From: Pontibacillus halophilus JSM 076056 = DSM 19796
GTDB lineage: Bacteria; Bacillota; Bacilli; Bacillales; BH030062
Assembly: GCF_000425205.1 (NCBI RefSeq)
Contig: NZ_AULI01000015.1
Coordinates: forward strand, 1-64,000
Direction of reading: 5' to 3'
DNA: 64,000 nucleotides
The notes under the pieces are model-generated. The model ran no database searches, was not told where the DNA came from, and saw nothing but the letters and a program-made list of their open reading frames with translations. The position numbers and the translations under genes were made by a program. Below, one piece after another: positions 26,694 to 34,864 of this stretch (positions within the stretch are counted from its first letter, which is position 1; the number at the start of each line of letters is the position of its first letter).

Positions 26694-27662
26694 ATGAGTG
26701 ATTTAAGATGGGACGAAATTATGCGCAAGTTGCAAGAGCCCTTTGAACAAAAGGTTGTGAAGTGGAGGTTGAATCGAGCTGTTAAGACTAATAAGGGTTA
26801 TAAGGTCATTCTTGTACCTTACCTAGATAAAAGCTCAATTCAAGCGAGACTAGACCAAGTAGTTGGACCAGCTAATTGGAAGAACGAATACCAAGAGTGG
26901 AGACAAAACGCTGTATTATGTGGGATTTCTATCCGAGATCCATTCACTAATGAGTGGATAACCAAGTACGATGGTTCGGATGAAACGGAATATCAATCGA
27001 CCAAAGGAGGTTTTACCGGTGCTCTTAAACGTGCAGCAAACGTTTGGGGAATCGGACGCTACCTCAACGACATTGGTGAAGTATGGATGGACGTCAACGA
27101 AAACGGTAAGAATTATTTTAGTACTACTGTTAAAGAAGGCGATAAAAAGGTCCCTATAAAAGGAAAGTATGACACTCCTACTCTGCATGAGCGATTCATG
27201 CCCAAAAAAGGGAACCAACATCCCGATAGTCAGAGCAAGGAAGAAAGTCAAAGAGAAGAAATAACCCGAGCCCAGATTTTAAAAGGTGTTAAATCTAAGC
27301 TAGGAATTATCGGGATAACTACTCAACCAATATGTCTTCAGGTGTTTAAGCAAGCAAATCCTGACACTGAAATTGAAACTTTAAAAGAAATTGGTGAGAG
27401 CGCTACATGGAACGAGCTGAAAAACTTCTATGAAGCTCTCAAACCTGTAGCGGGCATTATTTTTTCTGCTAAGAAGCATAAAGTTAATTTCAAAGAAGTG
27501 GTTGATTTCGTTCAATTGATTAAACCAATAGACACCATTGACTCAATGAATGCGTTGTTCTTTAAATTGTCCAATGATGATGTAGTTAGAGTTAGTGATT
27601 ACATTAAAGATTGTTGGAGAGCTAAAAGAGACAATGGTGAATTTGAAAACCACGCATCATAA
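26694..27662 (+). CDS. Rad52-family single-strand annealing protein
   Basis: 322 residues. The first 160 match the Rad52/Rad22 DNA-binding domain: NKGYKVILVPYLDKSSIQ, a TKYDGSDETEY stretch followed by GGFTGALKRAANVWGIGRYL, typical of this family in phages and plasmids. Residues 165-320 form a helical region that may bind a partner. Such proteins anneal single strands and promote recombination; on conjugative plasmids they are proposed to protect incoming ssDNA. It is the first gene of a seven-gene operon. ATG follows AGGAGGATG. Confidence 0.85.
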   Translation: MSDLRWDEIMRKLQEPFEQKVVKWRLNRAVKTNKGYKVILVPYLDKSSIQARLDQVVGPANWKNEYQEWRQNAVLCGISIRDPFTNEWITKYDGSDETEYQSTKGGFTGALKRAANVWGIGRYLNDIGEVWMDVNENGKNYFSTTVKEGDKKVPIKGKYDTPTLHERFMPKKGNQHPDSQSKEESQREEITRAQILKGVKSKLGIIGITTQPICLQVFKQANPDTEIETLKEIGESATWNELKNFYEALKPVAGIIFSAKKHKVNFKEVVDFVQLIKPIDTIDSMNALFFKLSNDDVVRVSDYIKDCWRAKRDNGEFENHAS

Positions 27663-27686
27663 ACAAATTTAAAACATGGTTAAGTA

Positions 27687-27718
27687 GCACAAATGACAGT
27701 TGTTCATTTGTGCTTTCT
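27687..27718 (+). terminator. Hairpin between the Rad52-like and DnaN genes
   Basis: AGCACAAATGA/TCATTTGTGCT with a seven-base loop, then TTCTTTATT. It lies between stop and next start in the same operon, like other leader hairpins in the window, and could set the relative levels of the two products. Confidence 0.75.
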
Positions 27719-27739
27719 TTATTATTAGGAGGAATTAAG

Positions 27740-28924
27740 ATGGAATTTACAATTAATCAGAGTGTATTAGTAGAAGGTTTAAAAGCAGTAAAAGGACTTG
27801 TGGCCAAACCTGGAAGTAGCAACCCGTTATTAACCGGTATCCTCATTGAAGCGGATAACAAGGAAATTAAATTGACCGCTGGGAACGGTAATAACTTTAT
27901 TACTTACGGGATTGATATTAAAGATCATGAAGATTGCTCTATCACCAAACCAGGAGCAGTCGTTTGGCATAAGACGGTTACAGATATAGTGAACAAGTAT
28001 AAAGACGCTACTCTCTCGTTTAGCAAGAATGAGAAAGACTTCACTACTATTAAATCCGGTGCAGATGAATTTGAAATGGCTGGGTTCAATGCAACAGAGT
28101 ACCCTACTCTGGCTGACTATGACTCTCAGAATGCATACACCCTACCTGGTGATGTATTTCAAAAGCTAATCAAACGAACTGCCTTTGCTGCTTCTGAATC
28201 AGATACGCGCCCTATCTTGAGTGGTGTTCAATTTGAATTCCAAGAAGAAGGCACGTTATGTACTTGCACTGACTCGCATCGAATGGCTCGAGTTAAAGCT
28301 TCGACAACCAACTCTAACGAGCAATCCATTGTGGTGAAAGCTGAAAACGTTAAAGAAATGGCCAAAGTATTTGATGTAACGAAAGAAATCGAGTGCTTCT
28401 TGGAACAAGATAATTTACTAATAGCCAAATCAGACAATGTGGTGTTCTATGTACGGTTACTTGAAGGGAATTATCCTGATGTTTCAAAGTTAATCCCTCA
28501 AGAGTTCCCATCTAGAATCACGTTGAATAGAAATGATCTGCTGCAAGCGGTCGATAAAGTCAATATCTTGTCTAAGACGTCCGGTTCCGCAACGGCTATT
28601 AGGTTTGAGCTTGATGAGAAGAGCGCAGATCTCTTTTCTGTAGGCGATGAGGGAACAAACAACGTGGTTTCTCTTTCGGTAGCTCAACAGGATGTAGGCA
28701 AAGGGAATGCAAACATTAGAGTGTCTGGATTAGAAGGAGATACTGTAGAGACTTTTGCTTTTAATGGACGCTTTCTACAGGACGCTCTACAAGCTATGGA
28801 GAGCACGGAAGTAATGATATGTATTCAGGGTCCGATGAAACCATTTTTAATTATTCCTAAGCACGAGACAGATGAACGAAAAATGGAAGAGATTCAATTA
28901 ATCTTACCAGTCCGCTTATATTAA
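27740..28924 (+). CDS. dnaN: DNA polymerase III beta subunit (sliding clamp)
   Basis: 394 residues, near normal clamp length (about 370-380). Shows the three-domain clamp pattern: KPGSSNPLLTGILIE, FASESDTRPILSGVQFE-like segment around 155-170 (FAASESDTRPILSGVQFE), and the C-terminal MKPFLIIP. It confers processivity on polymerases. A plasmid-borne clamp is uncommon and suggests a dedicated replication or repair need after transfer. ATG 27740 follows AGGAGGA. The chromosomal copy should still exist elsewhere; identity to it cannot be judged here. Confidence 0.92.
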   Translation: MEFTINQSVLVEGLKAVKGLVAKPGSSNPLLTGILIEADNKEIKLTAGNGNNFITYGIDIKDHEDCSITKPGAVVWHKTVTDIVNKYKDATLSFSKNEKDFTTIKSGADEFEMAGFNATEYPTLADYDSQNAYTLPGDVFQKLIKRTAFAASESDTRPILSGVQFEFQEEGTLCTCTDSHRMARVKASTTNSNEQSIVVKAENVKEMAKVFDVTKEIECFLEQDNLLIAKSDNVVFYVRLLEGNYPDVSKLIPQEFPSRITLNRNDLLQAVDKVNILSKTSGSATAIRFELDEKSADLFSVGDEGTNNVVSLSVAQQDVGKGNANIRVSGLEGDTVETFAFNGRFLQDALQAMESTEVMICIQGPMKPFLIIPKHETDERKMEEIQLILPVRLY

Positions 28925-28969
28925 TCTCGAAGAAAGGTGATTTACCTTTCCATTCTGAGGAGGATGTAT

Positions 28970-29299
28970 ATGTCAAAGATATTTTCCCATGACCTTTTCA
29001 AACAAGGGTTGAAAAGATATAAAAATGAGCCGCTCCGTTTCACGGACGGCTTCTTTACTTGTGTAGACATCATTAATCATTCGTTATATGTAAATGAAAT
29101 TGACTTTGATTCATTTACGATGGAGGACTTAGAACTAGCTAATGCACAATTCGAAAGGCTGATACCGTCTGAAGACGAAAGCTATGCTACTGAAAACGCG
29201 GGAAACATCTTCTACGAGAGTATCCGGATGTTACATGTGCATGAAGAAATAAGTCTTAACAAACAGAAACAATATCCTGTATTGGATGATTTCATTTGA
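28970..29299 (+). CDS. Hypothetical protein in the DnaN/E2-JAB-E1 operon, 109 aa
   Basis: Acidic, helical and without cysteines in the second half. No family recognised. It has none of the marks of a ubiquitin-like protein (no C-terminal di-glycine; ends in LDDFI). ATG 28970 follows GAGGAGG at the normal spacing. Its stop overlaps the next start by one base, so translation is coupled to the 29299 gene. Confidence 0.6.
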   Translation: MSKIFSHDLFKQGLKRYKNEPLRFTDGFFTCVDIINHSLYVNEIDFDSFTMEDLELANAQFERLIPSEDESYATENAGNIFYESIRMLHVHEEISLNKQKQYPVLDDFI

Positions 29300-29874
29300 T
29301 GACTTTAGGAGCGTTGGAATTGTATCTATATGACCACGAAACAACTGCTTATAAAAGAGTTGGCATAGAAAATCTAAAAATACTGAAGTACTTACACGAT
29401 GAAGGTATTAGCGTGAAGGCTCCCCACTGGGATTACTTTGTAATGGGATACGATCCTTCCCCAGATATTTTCAAAGAAGCCTTAGAAGCTATGTCGAAAG
29501 GTGAAATCGAGGTAATTGATATTTTTGAGAATGGGGAAAACCAGCCTGATATACAAAACATGATCAAAGTCACTAAGAACTTACCTGAAAACGTATTAAA
29601 GCTTTCTTCACCTATCGTGTCAGAGGCAATGGAATGGTGTACGAATGACCAGCTAATGTATCTTACATCACTGATAAACAATCGGGGGTTGTATGAAACA
29701 GGATGTCTATTTAATCGGGATACGAACACCTTGGATGTAGGCTTTACTTATCCAGAAGTATCGCTCGATATCATTATCGCGTTTCAGACGTTATTAAGAG
29801 CTGTCCAAAAATATACGAATGAGCAATTTAAGAGGAAAGGAACGAATACGAATGACCATTCAAATCACAATTAA
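29299..29874 (+). CDS. Hypothetical protein in the DnaN/E2-JAB-E1 operon, 191 aa
   Basis: Soluble protein with mixed helix/strand prediction and a Gly/Asn-rich turn near residues 140-150; no known family. It is translationally coupled on both sides: the ATG overlaps the previous stop, and the E2-like gene starts 23 bases before its end. By position it corresponds to one of the accessory genes preceding the E2 in PRTRC operons, but no sequence similarity is claimed. Confidence 0.6.
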   Translation: MTLGALELYLYDHETTAYKRVGIENLKILKYLHDEGISVKAPHWDYFVMGYDPSPDIFKEALEAMSKGEIEVIDIFENGENQPDIQNMIKVTKNLPENVLKLSSPIVSEAMEWCTNDQLMYLTSLINNRGLYETGCLFNRDTNTLDVGFTYPEVSLDIIIAFQTLLRAVQKYTNEQFKRKGTNTNDHSNHN

Positions 29875-30544
29875 CGACGATTTAAGTCGGTTTTCTGATT
29901 ATGTAAGTGTAAAAGATATTTCATCGGATGGAAAGGTGGTAAAAGAAGAGTATTTGATGACTGTGGACCAGCTTGTAAGTGTCTTGCAGCGTAGTGAATA
30001 TTCTCCAGCAAACGAACCTAGTATACCTGTCCAGTCCCCCATTCTCCCTGATAACGGGTTCAAGCATGTGTGGAGAGAACAAGGGCAGACACAAGACGTT
30101 TACACCTTCGTACCAGCTCAACAATATGATATTCGGGTTCATGATACGTTCATTGAGAATGTAGGATTTCCAAGTATGATCTTTTGCTATCAATTGGATG
30201 ACAGTAAGATAACAAACCTTCGTGTAGTAGCGGTTAAGGAAAAAGACATGTCTGAAATCAGCGAGAACACTGAGATATACAGATTCCCTTTTTCTAACGT
30301 CCAAAGAAGTGAGGTATGTATGGGAGCGAATCCATTCCCGAAGATAGAAAGTGTAAGGGAATTAAAGACTTTGCACAACTTCTTTATAACAATCCCCTTC
30401 ACTAACGAGTGGTTTGATGCGAATAGTAACAATTCAGATGTATATGACTTACGCGAGCTGTTCAATTCAGTCCAAGGACAGGCTTTCCCAACAGAATGGT
30501 TAAGTAGTGAGGGCATTACTTTCAATCAATTTTTCAGATATTAG
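29852..30544 (+). CDS. E2/UBC-like protein, PRTRC system protein B type
   Basis: 230 residues. Residues 85-220 fit the prokaryotic E2 family D (PRTRC protein B): a strand with FPSMIFCYQLD, then IYRFPFSNVQRSEVCMGANP, where C156 is the expected catalytic cysteine, then helical HNFFITIPFTNEWF. Residues 1-80 are a separate strand-rich region. E2 enzymes carry activated ubiquitin-like modifiers. JAB and ThiF/E1 genes follow directly. ATG 29852 follows AGGAAAGGA. The family call rests on the Cys motif and gene order; activity is unproven. Confidence 0.72.
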   Translation: MTIQITINDDLSRFSDYVSVKDISSDGKVVKEEYLMTVDQLVSVLQRSEYSPANEPSIPVQSPILPDNGFKHVWREQGQTQDVYTFVPAQQYDIRVHDTFIENVGFPSMIFCYQLDDSKITNLRVVAVKEKDMSEISENTEIYRFPFSNVQRSEVCMGANPFPKIESVRELKTLHNFFITIPFTNEWFDANSNNSDVYDLRELFNSVQGQAFPTEWLSSEGITFNQFFRY

Positions 30545-30589
30545 AGTGGATCAATCAATTATAAAACGAACTTTTAGGAGGAATTTAGG

Positions 30590-31576
30590 ATGGAACAATT
30601 TAATTTATTAGGTGATTTTGGTATGGAAGAAGCAACAGAGGTTAGTACTACAGACAAAGCCAAGAACAATAAGAAATCTTCTACAACAAAGCCTAAGGAT
30701 GATTCCAAAAGTGTTGGAGATAAATTTGAGGTTAAATTGGATACAATTATCCGTTATGCAGGTGTTTCTCACCCAATTCGAGCCTATTTTGATGAGCTTG
30801 AGATTAAAGAGGGTATTGAAAAAGATGGGAAGCGGGTAACTATTGCAGCGGAAGATGTACGCGAGAGAATGGAGAAAGAATTAGTAATATTTGATGATAA
30901 TACGACCGTCGGCCCTTATATTGAATTGATTAAAGGGTATACAGACGTAGTTTATAACACCGAGCGAAATATAATAATTCCTTTACCCATCAGCAAGAAA
31001 AAAGGAGCAAAAGACTTATGTATGGAGACGGCAAATGCTGTCTCTTTTTTACGAAAAAGAATTCCATTTGAACTTTTCTTGGACTTCTTACGTGTAGCAT
31101 ATCATTATTCTAACCATTATGGTACAGAGGTGAAGGGCGATATTTTCTATAATCATGAAAGTGATGAGTATGAGCTCCATATTCCACACCAAGCTGTTAG
31201 TTCTGTTTTGGTAACAGACGTACAACATAGTATGGATGTATTCACAGGTCATCATACCCTTTGTATGGAGATTCACTCCCACCATGTACTACCTTGCTAC
31301 CCTTCTGCGACCGACGACGAAGACGAACAACGCCCCAACATCGTGTATGGCATTGTGGGCAATTTTCGTAACCGGTTTGATTCGGAAGTGTATTTGAGAG
31401 TGTATAAAGACAACAGATTCATTAAGATCCCCCTTTCACTAGTCTTTTGTAAACCCACGTCGAAACAAACTGCAAATTATTCAATGCTTATAGGAGCACT
31501 GAAACAAGGTTTAGAAGAGGATCTTGCGCAGGTTTCGATAATGAGAGACAAAACGAATGAAGGGGAGTGGTCCTAA
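30590..31576 (+). CDS. JAB/MPN-domain metalloprotease-like protein, PRTRC system protein A type
   Basis: 328 residues. The C-terminal half carries the JAMM zinc motif H-x-H-x7-S-x2-D exactly: H229, H231, S239, D242 (IHSHHVLPCYPSATD). JAB domains cleave isopeptide bonds of ubiquitin-like modifiers or mature them. Residues 1-45 are a Lys/Thr-rich linker; residues 45-130 are a separate region of possible beta-grasp character (see findings). ATG 30590 follows AGGAGGA. Its stop overlaps the ThiF start by one base. Confidence 0.8.
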   Translation: MEQFNLLGDFGMEEATEVSTTDKAKNNKKSSTTKPKDDSKSVGDKFEVKLDTIIRYAGVSHPIRAYFDELEIKEGIEKDGKRVTIAAEDVRERMEKELVIFDDNTTVGPYIELIKGYTDVVYNTERNIIIPLPISKKKGAKDLCMETANAVSFLRKRIPFELFLDFLRVAYHYSNHYGTEVKGDIFYNHESDEYELHIPHQAVSSVLVTDVQHSMDVFTGHHTLCMEIHSHHVLPCYPSATDDEDEQRPNIVYGIVGNFRNRFDSEVYLRVYKDNRFIKIPLSLVFCKPTSKQTANYSMLIGALKQGLEEDLAQVSIMRDKTNEGEWS

Positions 31577-32451
31577 TGACTATGAAGCCCGTAAAAATAA
31601 ACATCCTCAAAGATTTCTTTAATGAACGCAGACAGAAGCTATTCCTTCAAATCATCCAATGTGGAGCAGGTGGGAATGGTTCTTATGTAGTTCAGCAGCT
31701 GGCTCAAATGCTCAGTATATTTGACGTAGATTGCAGGTATATCATTGCAGATAATGATGTATATGAAGCTAAAAACAAAAGAAATCAATTAATACTAGAT
31801 AAGGATATTGGCGAAAAGAAAGCCAGAGTCCTCTCAGAGCGTTACAGGGGTGCTTTTCAAGTAGATATAGGGTATTACGACCATGAGTTTGTAGAAAGCG
31901 CAGAGACCCTCGAAAAACTATTTAAAGAAACGCCTTATTACTCAAGGGACCTTGATTACGTAATCTTACCGGTTTTATTAGGTTGTGTAGATAATAATTA
32001 TTCCAGACAAATCTTTCATAAATACTTTGAGGAAGCTGAAAACTTGCTTTACATTGATGTTGGAATAGAAAGTGCTGTAGTACCTCCAGGCAAGTCCGTT
32101 TCTAATATGGCAGAATGGACAGAGGAAGAAGTCCATACCTTCAAAAACACTGGATTTACTGGGCAGGTAGTAGCTGGATTGAAGTTGAATGGAGAAACAG
32201 TCGTTGAACCGCTAGCAGAGGTATTCCCGGATGTTCTTAAAGATAACGATACCATTGCGCCTTCAGAAGAAGCGTGCAGTACAGTTGTCATATCCAATCC
32301 GCAACGTGTGTTAACAAATAGACTTGCAGCTCATTGCATGTGTACGTACCTCAATGAATTCTTTGAGTCGGGTACCTTGAGCAATCATGTTACGTTCTTT
32401 CATTCCAAGAAGAATATCGTTCGTACAGAACCAATAAAAATGAACATGTAA
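31576..32451 (+). CDS. ThiF/E1-like protein, PRTRC system type
   Basis: 291 residues. GAGGNGS at 30-36 is the ATP-binding loop of E1/ThiF Rossmann domains, and IIADNDVYEAKNKRNQ fits the following strand and Arg finger region. The C-terminal part has EEACSTVVISNPQRVLTNR, where the Cys may be catalytic, followed by helix MCTYLNEFF typical of PRTRC ThiF. E1-like enzymes adenylate the C-terminus of a ubiquitin-like or sulfur-carrier protein. Start ATG 31576 overlaps the JAB stop. It ends the operon; a terminator follows. Confidence 0.82.
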   Translation: MTMKPVKINILKDFFNERRQKLFLQIIQCGAGGNGSYVVQQLAQMLSIFDVDCRYIIADNDVYEAKNKRNQLILDKDIGEKKARVLSERYRGAFQVDIGYYDHEFVESAETLEKLFKETPYYSRDLDYVILPVLLGCVDNNYSRQIFHKYFEEAENLLYIDVGIESAVVPPGKSVSNMAEWTEEEVHTFKNTGFTGQVVAGLKLNGETVVEPLAEVFPDVLKDNDTIAPSEEACSTVVISNPQRVLTNRLAAHCMCTYLNEFFESGTLSNHVTFFHSKKNIVRTEPIKMNM

Positions 32452-32466
32452 TAAATAGAAACACAA

Positions 32467-32501
32467 AAGGGCTATTGGTGACATACCAATAGCCCTTTTT
32501 C
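32467..32501. terminator. Bidirectional terminator after the E1-like gene
   Basis: AAAAGGGCTATTGGT/ACCAATAGCCCTTTTT hairpin with a five-base loop, between the plus operon and the convergent minus-strand gene ending at 32551. Confidence 0.9.
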
Positions 32502-32550
32502 ACTTTTAATCCTTTAATACCGTTCTCAGAAAGATACTTCTTGTTACAAT

Positions 32551-33477
32551 TTATTTAGGTGGTGTGTATATAAGTGACCCCTCTTGTAGCGGAGCTATGC
32601 GCACTAAAACATTGTCACTATCCTTAATAGTGAAGCGGTTCTTAATTGAATTAACCAATCTATCACATAGGTTAGATAAAGCCCAATCACCAAATATATT
32701 CTCTTCAAGAGTTAGAGTTAGTAAGAATTGATCTTCTTCTGCTGTTAGGCCTTGTTGGTGGTAGCGAGGATAAGATTCAAACATGGACTGGACGGCTTCT
32801 TTTGTAAAACGTTGAACGTTTAGTGTGCCTAAATAATCCTTCCTCGGCTCGTGTGTCGCCCACTCATGCAAAGACCATACCTCGGAATTCCCCTCAGAGT
32901 ATAGGCTTGAAAAGTAATAGTCAGGTAGCACAAAAAAGAAATCATCAGTACGGTGTAATAAACCGCTAATACTGCTCTCTTTCATAGGTGTTTCGCTCAA
33001 GCTTCTGGAATCTCGTTCTTTCTTAAAGCGGTGTAAGGCTCCAAGCATCATACAATCCAATCTCACAATATGTAAGATGGAACCTGCTGCTTCATACTGC
33101 TCCATAATCATACCCTCGAATGACTCTAACATTTCTCCTGAAGCTAATTCATCAAGAGGTTCACCATCGTTTAGAATGTGGTGTAACTGCTCTTTAATAA
33201 TCCCCTCTGGTTGTTGTAAAAAGCCATCCATGGCTTCAATGTTATCTAAACTTAAGTATTCATCGACTAAAAAATACCCCTCTAAAAAAAGTTCTTGATA
33301 ATAACTAAAGAATGCTTCGGTAATCTCTTTACGGTCGGCACCAGGTCTTACAATTTGGAAAAATTTCTCCCGATAGTACTCAAAGTTATTGTTTATTATT
33401 AACTTAAACTCATCACTATTGTTTAGCTCTTCTGTCAATTCATTTAAACACTTTTCGTATCTCGCTTGTTGTTCCAT
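32551..33477 (-). CDS. Hypothetical protein, 308 aa
   Basis: Acidic, largely helical soluble protein with aromatic-rich segments and a basic C-terminus (about 260-308). No family recognised. ATG 33477 follows GGGAGAT; an upstream in-frame ATG at 33501 has no ribosome site. It forms a unit with the lipoprotein and the 34093 gene on the minus strand. Confidence 0.55.
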   Translation of the reverse strand: MEQQARYEKCLNELTEELNNSDEFKLIINNNFEYYREKFFQIVRPGADRKEITEAFFSYYQELFLEGYFLVDEYLSLDNIEAMDGFLQQPEGIIKEQLHHILNDGEPLDELASGEMLESFEGMIMEQYEAAGSILHIVRLDCMMLGALHRFKKERDSRSLSETPMKESSISGLLHRTDDFFFVLPDYYFSSLYSEGNSEVWSLHEWATHEPRKDYLGTLNVQRFTKEAVQSMFESYPRYHQQGLTAEEDQFLLTLTLEENIFGDWALSNLCDRLVNSIKNRFTIKDSDNVLVRIAPLQEGSLIYTPPK

Positions 33478-33490
33478 ATAACCATCTCCC

Positions 33491-34099
33491 TTATTTTTCA
33501 ATTTCCTTTTCTATCTGCTTATAGATTTCGTTGTTTGCCATTATATTGTTTAATTCTTCTTCATCTCTCACTTCGTATAAGTCATTGAGTTTATAATCGT
33601 CTGAGCTGGACACTTCAATCGCATATACATATTCCTCAAGCTCCTTATCTTTAATAAACCAGTAGTAGGTGTAAATGTGATTGCTGATTTTGTTGTATTG
33701 AAGCAGCTTCCAATCATAGATCTCGTATTCATCGCTAGTTAACTCTTGCTGTACATAAGAGAATAAACCCTCATTTTGTTTCCCTAGCTGGTCAGCATAG
33801 ACCTCCGTACTGTTGTCCATTAAGAAACCCTTGTACTCACTAGGAGTTATTTCATTTTGGAAGAAGTGGGCAGTTACATCAGACACGTAGCCAGCATAAA
33901 CTTTGGTGTCTTTGTATTTATCTTCATGCTCTTCGGCTATTGACTCGAGTAGTGCAGCATTAGCGTATTCATCTTCATTAACGACTTTCTCTACTGTCTC
34001 ATTAACTTTGAGGGTATCCTTGGACTTGTCAGCAAACGTTGTACCTGTACAAGCACTTAAAACCACAACTAGAGGGATTACTGCGAAGAGTCTCAACAA
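33491..34099 (-). CDS. Predicted lipoprotein, 202 aa
   Basis: The N-terminus MLRLFAVIPLVVVLSACTG is a type II signal peptide with lipobox LSAC, so Cys17 should be lipidated and the protein anchored on the outer face of the membrane. Residues 20-202 are acidic and Tyr/Glu-rich, of unknown fold. Start is TTG with an AGGAGGGG ribosome site. It overlaps the preceding gene by seven bases. No similarity to known surface exclusion or pheromone lipoproteins was recognised. Confidence 0.7.
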   Translation of the reverse strand: MLRLFAVIPLVVVLSACTGTTFADKSKDTLKVNETVEKVVNEDEYANAALLESIAEEHEDKYKDTKVYAGYVSDVTAHFFQNEITPSEYKGFLMDNSTEVYADQLGKQNEGLFSYVQQELTSDEYEIYDWKLLQYNKISNHIYTYYWFIKDKELEEYVYAIEVSSSDDYKLNDLYEVRDEEELNNIMANNEIYKQIEKEIEK

Positions 34100-34722
34100 T
34101 TCAACACCCCTCCTTTTCTGTTATTCATAATTTCGGCTTGTTCTTTTCTAGAGAGATAATGTATGAATTTAGCAGTATCCGTTATAGTCCCTTTATTGAC
34201 CAATTTCAGATATAACTGCTTAAGATCCCTGACCTTTACTGAACCTTGACTAGCTGTTATTGGACCATCTAGATAGAATTCAACACAATAAATCATTGTA
34301 GGTATGTATTCAGGACTTACAGTAGTTGCGACTGATAAGCCATCCATCACCCTGGTACCAAATATGTTTAGCCACAAATACACCGCTTGAATGGTTACAC
34401 AACTGGGTTGTAACCTGGTAGTTAAAAGTTTTCGTCCATGCAAGTAGTAGTTACTTAGAAATGAATCAACATAATTGTTTTTTAAGAAATATAAATGTTC
34501 GCGGCCCAAGCGGACCCATCTGTTCAATCCATGGTGCTCTATATAATGTTTTAAGTATCCTCTACTCTCAAGCTTTACAGGTGTAACGTAAGAGTACACT
34601 TCCCGCTTATTGTTGAAAGGGTACTCCCCTCCCCCCATGATTGAGGACAACAATAAATCTTTATAATATCGGTTGTTTAATGGACTGAAGCTCTTACCCT
34701 CTCGTTTCTCACTCTCACCCAA
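34093..34722 (-). CDS. Hypothetical protein, 209 aa
   Basis: Basic protein, Tyr/Leu-rich, with possible helix-turn-helix-like basic segments at about 60-75 (HGLNRWVRLGREHLYFLK) but no known family. The start is TTG, about 10 bases from AAGGAT. It overlaps the lipoprotein gene and is preceded by a strong leader hairpin. Confidence 0.55.
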   Translation of the reverse strand: MGESEKREGKSFSPLNNRYYKDLLLSSIMGGGEYPFNNKREVYSYVTPVKLESRGYLKHYIEHHGLNRWVRLGREHLYFLKNNYVDSFLSNYYLHGRKLLTTRLQPSCVTIQAVYLWLNIFGTRVMDGLSVATTVSPEYIPTMIYCVEFYLDGPITASQGSVKVRDLKQLYLKLVNKGTITDTAKFIHYLSRKEQAEIMNNRKGGVLNC

Positions 34723-34742
34723 TCAGAAATCATCCTTCCTAC

Positions 34743-34803
34743 AAAAAAAACCGCGAAAGCTTCCAGACTTGTAGATACACTACAGGTCCAGAGACTTTCG
34801 CGG
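34743..34803 (-). promoter_or_regulatory. Leader attenuator-type hairpin before the 34093 gene
   Basis: Minus-strand CCGCGAAAG/CTTTCGCGG outer stem with an inner stem (GACCTGTAG/CTACAAGTC), then eight T residues; the start codon is about 20 bases on. Confidence 0.85.
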
Positions 34804-34864
34804 ATAATTTCCGTTCGATATTTGTTTATTAGTTATTAGCTATTTAATTGTATACCCTTTTGGT

